DNA from: Flavobacteriales bacterium
GTDB lineage: Bacteria; Bacteroidota; Bacteroidia; Flavobacteriales_D; CAJJDF01
Assembly: GCA_020630395.1 (NCBI GenBank)
Contig: JAHDBM010000011.1
Coordinates: 1 to 64,000 of the forward strand
Reading direction: 5' to 3'
DNA length: 64,000 bases
Part shown: in pieces, positions 27,279 through 35,480 of the stretch
How the letters are laid out: the number at the start of each line of letters is the position of its first letter
Position numbering within the stretch: the stretch's first letter is position 1
Notes under the pieces: generated by a model
What the model saw: only the letters and a program-made list of their open reading frames with translations
Databases searched by the model: none
Told to the model about the DNA's origin: nothing
Made by a program: the position numbers and the translations under genes

Positions 27279-30200
27279 TTACTTCAATAAATTAACATGT
27301 CCATGAACTAGCTTATTTCTAGTATTAACATCAGAGTACTTTAGCTTCCATACATAGGTATCTGTTTTGGATCTTACGCCTTTATATTTGCCATCCCATC
27401 CTTGATTCATATCATTAGATTCGAAAATAAGATCTCCCCATCTGTTAAAAATCAGTAATTCATACTCTAATATGTCTTCTCCTTTTACATAAAACACATC
27501 ATTATTTCCGTCTCCATTTGGAGTAAAACTATTTGGAACATATATTACCCCATCTACTGATACAGTAACATCATCAGATACTTCACATCCATATTGATCT
27601 ATCAAGTTTACCGTATAAGTTGTAGTTGTCTCAGGGTTTGCATAATTATCTGTGCAATTTTCACAATCTAATGTTGTATGATAATCCCAATATACAGTTC
27701 CTGGAGTGTGAGTTGGAATAAGCTCTGCACCTTCTCCATAATTTACGATTTTATCTTCCCCTGCATCTATTGATGGTATTGGGAAAAATTCTATTCTAGT
27801 AGTAGCAGTATCCTTACACCCAAGGTTGTCGGCCACAATAACAGTAAAAGTAGTTGGTGTTCCAGGTATTGCTCCTGTATGAGCCATATTAGGATTTAAC
27901 ACTTTATTACTTGGCAACCATTGATATGTACTTCCTCCAGATGCCCATAAATTTATAGTGTCATTAAAACATACAGTATCATCTGGTGATATAACGGCTG
28001 TTGGTTTTTGAACATTTACGACCACTGAATCTGTAACAGTTCCGCAAACATTTGTTACATCCACATAATATGTTGTTGTTACTAATCTATCAGCTATTAT
28101 TAATGTAGAAGATGGATTTGGTATTGTATGATCAGAATACCAGTAATAACTTGTCCCTCCAGAAATTGTTAATTGAATAGCATCCGAAGGACATTTATCA
28201 TGAATTCTTGTCAATACTGGATTTGGTAATCCTTGCTGTATATTAACCGTAACTTGTTCAGTTCCTGTACATCCATCAGCACTAGTAACAGTAACGGTAT
28301 ATAGTGTTGTTGAGTTTGGTGTAGCAATTGGATTGGCAATATTAGGATTACTTAAACCAGTTGCAGGACTCCAAACATAAGTTGCTCCTCCACTAGCCCA
28401 TAACTGAACTGGTGTACCTACACATACTAATGTATCATTTGCAACATCAGTTGTAATAGAGTTTACTGTAATGGTTACATAACCCGTATCTGTATTACAA
28501 ATACTAGTTCCAATAACTCTATAAGTTGTTGTAACTGTTGATGTAGCAATTGGGTTAGCAATATTTGCATTATTTAACCCTGTTGAAGGACTCCAAACAT
28601 AAGAGGTAGATCCATTTGCCCATAATTGAACTGGTGATCCTAAACATATTGCTGTATCTTGTTTATGTGTAATACTACTATTACTTAATACTTCAATTTT
28701 TATAAATAAAGTATCTGGTTTAATACATGAACTTGTAGAATCAATAGCTATTAATCTAACATTATAAATTCCAGGAGTAGTAAAAGTGTGATTTGGACTT
28801 TTTGTGTTGGTCATTGGAGATCCATCAGCAAAATCCCAAAAATATTTATTCCCTCCACTTGTATTACTAAACGTAACATTTAATGGAGCACAACCAACAG
28901 AATCAGGCAATGGAACCGCTCTAGCTTGTATATCACTTATTTCAAAATCAATTTTAAAAACGGTTACATCATAACCGCCACCAGTTTGGTTAGAAGAACT
29001 GTAAGCAGATGGCAATGTAGGAAAACCATTATCAGTACAAGTAGCTTGGTAAACAACTCCTTTCTTATCGAAACGACTAGTACCTCCATCTACATGTGAA
29101 TCAGACGCTCCATAATATGTTCCATAACTTAAGCTAGTAGCATTAGGACTAAGTGCCATTAAATAAAATCCTGCAGGAGTAGATTGAACTGCATTTCCTG
29201 TAATTCCAAATCCGCTTAACGTACTTAACGCCCCATGTCCAGATGCATAAATAAAATTGCAATCATCTACTAAAAAGGCTACTGGTGCCATATTTCGAGT
29301 AGTAGAAGTAAATGCTCTTGTAGTTAAAGCCGGATTAAATTTTGTTATAAAAATTCCATTACCTCCGTTATAACGACCAGCAGTTGCTGAAATAGTTCCA
29401 GCTGTTTGACCCAATATATAAATATCACCTGATAAATCTTTTTCGATAAAAAATGATTCGTCATTACTACTCGATCCAAAATATGATCTATGCAACACTG
29501 ATGTTCCTGTATTGTTTAGAGCTAATACAAATCCATCTCTACCTCCATTATATCCAAAAGCTCCTCCAGAAGGTAAAAACCCATTTCCAGCAGTACCAGT
29601 GATATATATTTTCGTCCCTGATTTCACAACACCATAAGCAGCATCATCAGCAGTACCTCCTAAATAAGTACTAAAGATTAAAGTAGACATATTAGAACTT
29701 AATTTAAAAGCAACACCATCTTGTCCGCCACCTAAACTCGTTTGATAAGCTCCAGCAGATGTTGGAAAGTTATTAGACTCTGTCATACTTGCTACATAAG
29801 CATTACCGGCATTATCAACAATAATTTCTCCTCTAAACTCATCTCCATAATTGGTAGAAATTGAATTTTTTCCATCTTCATCAGCTCCTCCTATAAAAGT
29901 AGACCCTAAAAGACCTCCACCAGTTGGAGACAAAACACTCACCACAATATCTCCCCAACCATTATAGGTATTATCATAAGCTGATGCTGTTGTAGGGAAA
30001 TTACTTGATTCAGTTGTTCCTAATATGTATAATCTTCCGTTATGATCGAATAAAGAATGTGGAAAATCATCTCCAGATCCTCCTAAATAAGTTGCATATA
30101 TTAATGAAGATCCTGTTGGATTATATTTATTAATACACATTTCTCTAGAACCACTATATGACCTTTGATAAGCTCCAGTGGTAGTTGGTAAACCTCCAGG

Positions 30201-31043
30201 AGAAAAACCTGCTCCTGCTGAATATATATTACCTGCTGCATCATAAGTTGCAGTGTGTCCATATATTGGTTCAGTTGTACCCGAATATGTAGATGCTACA
30301 ACAACTGGATCTATTATTAAATCTTTTGTTTTGTCATAATCTCCTATTTCAAAAGAAACTTCATTATTGTTTAATACATAACGTGAAGGAATTTCAACTT
30401 TTTCTCCATTAATAACTTGATAAACATACGGAGCTTGCTCAACAACATCTCCAACAGATGTAGTTAACACAAGGTTCCCTTCTACTAAAGCTACTTTATT
30501 TAATCCATTATAAGCTAACTTAATATCTTTCATATTCCCCCTTGGGTGAACGATAAAGTCGTATTTCATATTAATTCCCTCACTGTAAAGAGAAAGATCA
30601 ATATTAGGATATGCATCTATTGCATTAACTCTTCCATAAAGAGATACATTTTCTACCCATTTGCTTTTATCACTTCCTAATAAATAATTATGATATTCAG
30701 TTTTTTTATTTTCTTCAGTAAAATGATTAAGCTTAGCGTTAACAAAAGATACTTTATAAGCATGACAATCAATTAAATTTTCTTCTTTTGATAATTCATG
30801 TTGATGTTCTGGAGCATGATGTTGATGCTCTCCTATTTCATGTAAATCTTCAAGACTAAATAAATCATACATTAAGCCATTTTCTTGAACAAACATTCTT
30901 CCTCCATGCACATTTACTTTATATAATACACTATCATCAAACTGACCTTTATTTTTAATAAAGTTTAATCCTTCTGTTACCTCCTGAGCAAATACTCCTA
31001 AAGTAGAGAGGATTAATGTGATTATGAATAATGTATTTTTCAT
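27279..31043 (-). CDS. Giant SBBP/PKD adhesin with gliding-associated C-terminal domain
   Basis: The start at 31043 gives a signal peptide (MKNTLFIITLILSTLGVFAQ) and 1254 residues. Residues 25-245 are a DUF7948-type domain (FIKNKGQFDDSVLYKVNVHG) containing a histidine-rich stretch near 75-90 that could bind metal. Residues 250-690 are SBBP beta-propeller repeats (YLGGSGDDFPHSLFDHNG, YLGGTADDAAYGVVKSG). A PKD domain follows (FWDFADGSPMTNTKSPNHTF), then at least four Ig-like repeats of the PVQLWANGSTSYVWSPSTG kind. The C-terminus (PNSFTPNGDGNNDVFYVKG, FNRWGDLIFES) is the CHU_C type-B type IX domain. It is probably a long surface or secreted adhesin. Confidence 0.87.
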   Translation of the reverse strand: MKNTLFIITLILSTLGVFAQEVTEGLNFIKNKGQFDDSVLYKVNVHGGRMFVQENGLMYDLFSLEDLHEIGEHQHHAPEHQHELSKEENLIDCHAYKVSFVNAKLNHFTEENKKTEYHNYLLGSDKSKWVENVSLYGRVNAIDAYPNIDLSLYSEGINMKYDFIVHPRGNMKDIKLAYNGLNKVALVEGNLVLTTSVGDVVEQAPYVYQVINGEKVEIPSRYVLNNNEVSFEIGDYDKTKDLIIDPVVVASTYSGTTEPIYGHTATYDAAGNIYSAGAGFSPGGLPTTTGAYQRSYSGSREMCINKYNPTGSSLIYATYLGGSGDDFPHSLFDHNGRLYILGTTESSNFPTTASAYDNTYNGWGDIVVSVLSPTGGGLLGSTFIGGADEDGKNSISTNYGDEFRGEIIVDNAGNAYVASMTESNNFPTSAGAYQTSLGGGQDGVAFKLSSNMSTLIFSTYLGGTADDAAYGVVKSGTKIYITGTAGNGFLPSGGAFGYNGGRDGFVLALNNTGTSVLHRSYFGSSSNDESFFIEKDLSGDIYILGQTAGTISATAGRYNGGNGIFITKFNPALTTRAFTSTTRNMAPVAFLVDDCNFIYASGHGALSTLSGFGITGNAVQSTPAGFYLMALSPNATSLSYGTYYGASDSHVDGGTSRFDKKGVVYQATCTDNGFPTLPSAYSSSNQTGGGYDVTVFKIDFEISDIQARAVPLPDSVGCAPLNVTFSNTSGGNKYFWDFADGSPMTNTKSPNHTFTTPGIYNVRLIAIDSTSSCIKPDTLFIKIEVLSNSSITHKQDTAICLGSPVQLWANGSTSYVWSPSTGLNNANIANPIATSTVTTTYRVIGTSICNTDTGYVTITVNSITTDVANDTLVCVGTPVQLWASGGATYVWSPATGLSNPNIANPIATPNSTTLYTVTVTSADGCTGTEQVTVNIQQGLPNPVLTRIHDKCPSDAIQLTISGGTSYYWYSDHTIPNPSSTLIIADRLVTTTYYVDVTNVCGTVTDSVVVNVQKPTAVISPDDTVCFNDTINLWASGGSTYQWLPSNKVLNPNMAHTGAIPGTPTTFTVIVADNLGCKDTATTRIEFFPIPSIDAGEDKIVNYGEGAELIPTHTPGTVYWDYHTTLDCENCTDNYANPETTTTYTVNLIDQYGCEVSDDVTVSVDGVIYVPNSFTPNGDGNNDVFYVKGEDILEYELLIFNRWGDLIFESNDMNQGWDGKYKGVRSKTDTYVWKLKYSDVNTRNKLVHGHVNLLK

Positions 31044-31246
31044 TTTTTTTGTCGGCTTAACTATTTCTATTAACAAAACAATAACTGTGCCAGAAAATAA
31101 TTTTCTTATACTAAGATGACAAATCTAAATACGAATACCCCTACTCGAAGTTTAACTTATTGATAATAATATATTTAATGGTTGATTTAATAAATAAACG
31201 GTAAACTAATAAAAGTGATTTAGTTCATGAAAAAGAGATTGATTAA

Positions 31247-31267
31247 GAGGCACTTAAAACATGCCTC
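31247..31267. terminator. Possible terminator hairpin
   Basis: GAGGCA (31247-31252) pairs with TGCCTC (31262-31267). It lies downstream of rnz on the minus strand, about 210 bases after its stop. T-runs are weak on both sides, so it could also be part of the repeat cluster. Confidence 0.35.
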
Positions 31268-31297
31268 CAATAGTTTTTTGATACAAAAACAATATTG

Positions 31298-31351
31298 ATG
31301 TCATTCCAAACTTGATTTAGAATCTACTAACTCTATATCCTCAATAGAGTT
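31298..31351. repeat. Degenerate interspersed repeat with hairpin
   Basis: GATGTCATTCCAAACTTGAT resembles a decayed copy of a GTCATTCCGAACTTGTTTCGGAATC-like intergenic repeat. It is followed by an 8-bp hairpin, AACTCTAT (31329-31336) with ATAGAGTT (31344-31351). Confidence 0.45.
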
Positions 31352-31357
31352 AATCAA

Positions 31358-31426
31358 CCCTTCGACTCCGCTCAGGGTGACAAATATAATTGAAAAACAG
31401 ATGTTATGCTGAGCTGAGTCGAAGCA
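31358..31426. repeat. Imperfect palindromic repeat element
   Basis: Left arm CTTCGACTCCGCTCAGGGTG and right arm GCTGAGCTGAGTCGAAGC are imperfect reverse complements (about 19 of 24 bases pair), separated by about 20 bases. The core CTTCGACTC-GCTCAG recurs in many Bacteroidota intergenic regions, suggesting a REP- or MITE-like element. Only one copy lies in this window. Confidence 0.6.
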
Positions 31427-31476
31427 TATCTCTATTTACTAATATTAAATATTGAGAGAATAAATACGTGTATTGA

Positions 31477-32397
31477 TCAAAGCTCAAACACATCCCCTTC
31501 ACTAGCAATTTCAATATTATTATATATTGAAGTGCCTTCTTCTAAAAAAGTCGGATAATCACTTTCTAAATATCTTGCTGAAAAATGACCTATTAATAGC
31601 TTATTTGCTTCAGCTTTTTTAGCAATATTAGCTGCATCTATAACGGTTGAATGAAATGTCTTTTTAGCAATAGCTCTTTCAGCCTCTAAAAAAGTAGCTT
31701 CATGGTACAATAAAGTAACTTGCTTAATAATAGGAATTATCTTTTCCCTATATGCAGTATCAGAGCAATACCCATAACTTCTTGATGGCTCCTGTGAAAA
31801 TGTTAATTTATCATTTGGTATTTCTTTACCTTCTTTTGTAATAAATGAACCTCCCTCTTTTATTGCTGGTATGGCGTAATGTGGAATTTCATAAAATTTA
31901 ATTTTATCGGGTTTCATTTTACGATTCCTAGGTTTTTCTTTAAAGATAAACCCATTCGCATAAATACCATGTTTTAAAGGAATAGTGTAAACTTCTAAGT
32001 TCTTTTCATCCAGAATAATTTCTGATTGCTTAGATTCTAAAAAATGATATACAATATTATACTTAAAAGAAGAATGAGAAGCTTTTAACTGAACATCAAT
32101 GATATCTTTTAATGGTTTAGGACAAAACAGATGTAAATCTTTAGTTCTTCCCAATAAATGCATAGATGACAGCAAACCAATTAAACCGAAATAATGATCT
32201 CCATGTAAATGAGAAATGAATATATGATGAATCTTTAAAAAACTAACTTTTTGTTTTCTTAATTGTACTTGTGTTCCTTCTCCACAATCTATTAAAAATA
32301 CTCTTCCATAAAATTTAATTAGCTGAGCACTTGGTCTTTTCTTAATAGTTGGCAAAGCACTTCCAGAACCTAAAATATGTATAGAGAAATTATTCAT
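31477..32397 (-). CDS. rnz: Ribonuclease Z
   Basis: RNase Z matures tRNA 3' ends. From the ATG at 32397 it has 306 residues; a longer frame from 32436 overlaps tag further and lacks the family start (FSIHILGSGSALPT). The metallo-beta-lactamase zinc motif HLHGDH is near 60, followed by GHFSARY near 270 and the intervening exosite insertion with KPRNRKMKPDK. The C-terminal histidine and aspartate ligands (YCSDTAY, YHEATF) are present. Its start overlaps the tag stop by 8 bases, so translation is coupled. Confidence 0.93.
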   Translation of the reverse strand: MNNFSIHILGSGSALPTIKKRPSAQLIKFYGRVFLIDCGEGTQVQLRKQKVSFLKIHHIFISHLHGDHYFGLIGLLSSMHLLGRTKDLHLFCPKPLKDIIDVQLKASHSSFKYNIVYHFLESKQSEIILDEKNLEVYTIPLKHGIYANGFIFKEKPRNRKMKPDKIKFYEIPHYAIPAIKEGGSFITKEGKEIPNDKLTFSQEPSRSYGYCSDTAYREKIIPIIKQVTLLYHEATFLEAERAIAKKTFHSTVIDAANIAKKAEANKLLIGHFSARYLESDYPTFLEEGTSIYNNIEIASEGDVFEL

Positions 32398-32968
32398 AAG
32401 AAGCTTTAATCTCTTCGTATCTAAAACAATCCACAAAATGATCGTTTACCATACCAACAGCCTGCATAAATGCATAGACTATAGTTGAACCAACAAATTT
32501 AAACCCTCTTTTCTTTAAATCTTTACTTAATGCATCTGATTCTTTTGAAGTTGCTGGAACTTCACTCATGTTTTTAAATGTGTTAACTATTGGCTTTCCA
32601 TCAACAAAACTCCATAAATAACTAGAAAAACCACCTTCCTCTTCTATTATCTTAAGATAAGCTTGAGCATTGGTAATAGCCGCATTAATTTTTAGCTTAT
32701 TCCTTACAATCCCAGCATTTTGTAATAACTCATCAATCTTTTGTTGATCGTATTTAGCGATTTTAACTGGATCAAAATTATCGAAAGCTTTGTAATAATT
32801 TTCCGTCTTCTTAAGAATGGTTATCCAGCTTAACCCAGCTTGTGCTCCATCTAAAATAAGCTTAGCAAATAAGTCTTGATCATCATAAACCGGAACTCCC
32901 CATTGTTTATCGTGATAATCAACATATATTGGATCAGTTCCACACCAAGTGCATCTTCCTTTAGACAT
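32390..32968 (-). CDS. tag: DNA-3-methyladenine glycosylase I
   Basis: Tag removes 3-methyladenine from alkylated DNA. The 192-residue protein has the zinc-binding start RCTWCGTDPIYVDYHDKQWGVP (split motif: Cys near 6, His near 19) and the matching C-terminal NDHFVDCFRY (His and Cys). The catalytic-pocket block FAKLILDGAQAGLSWITIL lies near 35. It overlaps folD by one base on one side and rnz by 8 bases on the other, forming a three-gene minus-strand operon folD-tag-rnz. Confidence 0.95.
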   Translation of the reverse strand: MSKGRCTWCGTDPIYVDYHDKQWGVPVYDDQDLFAKLILDGAQAGLSWITILKKTENYYKAFDNFDPVKIAKYDQQKIDELLQNAGIVRNKLKINAAITNAQAYLKIIEEEGGFSSYLWSFVDGKPIVNTFKNMSEVPATSKESDALSKDLKKRGFKFVGSTIVYAFMQAVGMVNDHFVDCFRYEEIKASYE

Positions 32969-33849
32969 TATCCCTTAATTTTATTCTTAGAGGCTAATAA
33001 GGTATTCTTTAATAAAGAAGCTATGGTCATTGGTCCAACACCACCAGGAACTGGTGTGATAAAAGATGCTTTTTCAGCTACTTCATCAAACTTTACATCA
33101 CCCACTAAGCGATAGCCTTTCTTTTTTGTTTTATCGTTTATTCTAGTTATACCCACATCAATAACTACTGCATCTTCTTTAACATAATCAGCTGTAATAA
33201 ACTCTTGTTTTCCTAGTGCAACAATTAATATATCAGCTTGTTGGCATAATTCTTTTAAGTTATTGGTTCTGCTGTGAGTTAACGTTACTGTTGAGTTTCC
33301 TGGATAGGCATTTCGTCCCATCATAATGCTAATTGGAGCACCTACAATATTACTTCTTCCTACTACCACACAATGTTTTCCTGCTGTTTCTATATTATAA
33401 CGTTCGAATAACTGTAAAATACCATAAGGTGTAGCAGGTAAAAAAGAAGGTAAATTTAGTGCAACCTTACCTATATTCTCAGGATGAAATCCATCCACAT
33501 CTTTGTTCGGAGATATAGCTTGCGTTACTTTTTTTGGGTTAATATGATCTGGTAAGGGCAATTGAACAATAAAACCGTCAATTTCGGGATCATTATTTAG
33601 CTTACTAATTTTATTAAGTAATTCTTCTTCAGAAATAGTATCTGGTAACCTTACTAAACTAGATTCAAACCCTACTCGCTCACAAGCTTTTACTTTTGCA
33701 TTAACATACGTTATACTAGCGCCATTACTACCAACCAAGACAGCCGCAAGATGAGGCGTTTTTTTCCCTTTGCCTTGAAGATACTTTACTTCTTCTGCAA
33801 TTTCATCTTGTACTTCTAATGAAGTTTTTTTACCGTCTATTAAAATCAT
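32968..33849 (-). CDS. folD: Bifunctional methylenetetrahydrofolate dehydrogenase/cyclohydrolase FolD
   Basis: FolD interconverts 5,10-methylene- and 10-formyl-tetrahydrofolate, supplying one-carbon units. The 293 residues contain the catalytic lysine region YVNAKVKACERVG near 50, VQLPLPDHI near 97, GRSNIVGAPISIMM near 165 and the signature PGGVGPMTIASLL near 270. It heads the folD-tag-rnz run, downstream of ffh after an 88-base gap that contains a hairpin. Confidence 0.96.
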   Translation of the reverse strand: MILIDGKKTSLEVQDEIAEEVKYLQGKGKKTPHLAAVLVGSNGASITYVNAKVKACERVGFESSLVRLPDTISEEELLNKISKLNNDPEIDGFIVQLPLPDHINPKKVTQAISPNKDVDGFHPENIGKVALNLPSFLPATPYGILQLFERYNIETAGKHCVVVGRSNIVGAPISIMMGRNAYPGNSTVTLTHSRTNNLKELCQQADILIVALGKQEFITADYVKEDAVVIDVGITRINDKTKKKGYRLVGDVKFDEVAEKASFITPVPGGVGPMTIASLLKNTLLASKNKIKG

Positions 33850-33872
33850 TCCTTTTTGGATTTTTAGATCCT

Positions 33873-33907
33873 CAGATTAATAGATTCTCAGATAAAACAT
33901 TAATCTG
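33873..33907. terminator. Hairpin between ffh and folD
   Basis: CAGATTAAT (33873-33881) and ATTAATCTG (33899-33907) form a perfect 9-bp stem on an AT-rich sequence that also repeats TCAGAT several times. It may end ffh transcription or act as an RNA-processing site. No strong T-run follows on the minus strand. Confidence 0.35.
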
Positions 33908-33936
33908 AATATCTAAATATCTGAACGTCCAACTAA

Positions 33937-35289
33937 CTATCTTGGCATTCCGCCTTGCTTTTGCATTTGTTTTAATTGCTTCATCATCCCCATCATCCCC
34001 TTCTTATTGTTCATCATTTGCATCATCTTCTTCGTTTCACCAAATTGTTTCAACAGTTTATTAACTTCTTGAATTGAATTTCCACTCCCTTTTGCAATTC
34101 TTTGCTTACGACTACCATTTAATATAGAAGGGTTCTCTCTCTCAGCATTTGTCATGGATAAAATAATTGCTTCTATACCTTTAAAAGCGTCATCATCAAT
34201 ATCCATATTTCGTGCAGCTTTACCTACACCAGGTATCATCCCAATAAGATCTTTCATGTTACCCATCTTCTTAATTTGCTGAAGCTGACCAAGAAAATCA
34301 TTAAAATCGAATTTATTCTTCGCTATTTTTGCTTGTAATTTCTTTGCTTCTTCTTCATCAAATTGTTGTTGTACTCTTTCTACAAGCGATACAACATCCC
34401 CCATTCCAAGAATACGATCTGCCATACGGTTTGGATGAAATACATCTAAAGCATCCATTTTTTCACCTGTACCAATAAATTTAATTGGTTTAGTAACGAT
34501 AGCTTTTATCGATAATGCAGCTCCACCTCTAGTGTCACCATCTAATTTGGTTAAAATTACACCAGAAAAATCTAAACGGTCATTAAAGGTTTTAGCTGTA
34601 TTTACAGCATCTTGACCCGTCATAGAATCTACTACAAATAAAATCTCATTAGGATTAATAGCAGCCTTAATCTCCTCTATTTCCTTCATCATGGCTTCAT
34701 CAACCGCTAAACGTCCAGCTGTATCGACTATCACAGCATGAAATCCATTTTGCTTTGCATACTGAATACCTGCTTGCGCAATTTTAACAGGATCTTTTTC
34801 TTCTTTATTTGAAAATACCTCTGCTCCTACTTGCTCTCCAACTACATGTAACTGATCTATTGCTGCAGGACGATAAACATCACACGCTACTAATAAGGTC
34901 TTTTTACTTTTAGACTCTTTTAACCATTTCGCTAATTTTCCAGAATGGGTTGTTTTACCCGACCCTTGTAGTCCAGCCATTAAAATAACCGCAGGAGTTC
35001 CATGAATATTCATTTCTTCAGCTTCTCCTCCCATTAACTCTGTTAATGCTTCATGAGTAATTTTAGTCATTAACTGACCTGGAGAAATAGAAGTCAATAC
35101 ATCCCTACCTAATGCTTCGTCTTTTATTTTAGCTGTAAATTCTTTTGCTGTTTTGTAACTAACATCAGCATCTACAAGTGCTCTACGGATTTCCTTTACC
35201 GTTTCGGCAACATTAATTTCTGTAATCTGACCTTGCCCTTTTAATACTTTAAAGGCTCTTTCTAACTTATCTGATAAATTATTAAACAT
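33937..35289 (-). CDS. ffh: Signal recognition particle protein Ffh
   Basis: Ffh binds signal sequences and 4.5S RNA and delivers ribosomes to FtsY. The 450 residues have the N domain, the GTPase G domain with GLQGSGKTTHSGKLA near 107, VDTAGRLAVDEAM near 188 and TKLDGDTRGGAAL near 245, and the methionine-rich M domain at the C-terminus (MMQMMNNKKGMMGMMKQLK). Length and motif order are normal. The upstream promoter TATCTTTG implies a leader of about 60 bases. Confidence 0.97.
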   Translation of the reverse strand: MFNNLSDKLERAFKVLKGQGQITEINVAETVKEIRRALVDADVSYKTAKEFTAKIKDEALGRDVLTSISPGQLMTKITHEALTELMGGEAEEMNIHGTPAVILMAGLQGSGKTTHSGKLAKWLKESKSKKTLLVACDVYRPAAIDQLHVVGEQVGAEVFSNKEEKDPVKIAQAGIQYAKQNGFHAVIVDTAGRLAVDEAMMKEIEEIKAAINPNEILFVVDSMTGQDAVNTAKTFNDRLDFSGVILTKLDGDTRGGAALSIKAIVTKPIKFIGTGEKMDALDVFHPNRMADRILGMGDVVSLVERVQQQFDEEEAKKLQAKIAKNKFDFNDFLGQLQQIKKMGNMKDLIGMIPGVGKAARNMDIDDDAFKGIEAIILSMTNAERENPSILNGSRKQRIAKGSGNSIQEVNKLLKQFGETKKMMQMMNNKKGMMGMMKQLKQMQKQGGMPR

Positions 35290-35356
35290 ATCTAATACTT
35301 TATTCTTTTGATGAGATTATATCACAATCTCTATTTTTTTCACTCTTAATATGATG

Positions 35357-35364
35357 CAAAGATA
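35357..35364 (-). promoter_or_regulatory. ffh promoter -7 element
   Basis: On the minus strand TATCTTTGCA is a perfect fit to TAnnTTTG in its commonest Bacteroidota form. The -33 TTG is poorly conserved here (TGG at the expected distance). Transcription would start near 35350, about 60 bases before the ffh ATG. Confidence 0.6.
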
Positions 35365-35422
35365 CTAAATTTAGCTGTTCTTCCCAGAATATTTAATTGA
35401 TGTATTTTTATATAACTCCACA

Positions 35423-35460
35423 AAAAAGCCAGCAAAAAAAACAATTTTGCTGGCTAAAAA
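35423..35460 (-). terminator. Terminator of the S46 peptidase gene
   Basis: A 10-bp stem (GCCAGCAAAA with TTTTGCTGGC, at 35428-35437 and 35445-35454) on the minus strand is followed by TTTTTTG. It lies about 25 bases after the S46 peptidase stop. Confidence 0.9.
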
Positions 35461-35480
35461 AATCTTAAAAATGATATCCG

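Larger units (their letters stand above)
31077..31476. other. Non-coding gap of about 400 bases with degenerate repeats
   Basis: No gene-like frame is visible. The left part (31077-31240) is AT-rich and should hold the promoter of the adhesin gene, although no clear TAnnTTTG was found. The right part holds a hairpin at 31247-31267 and two degenerate palindromic repeats at 31298-31351 and 31358-31426, listed separately. Confidence 0.7.
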
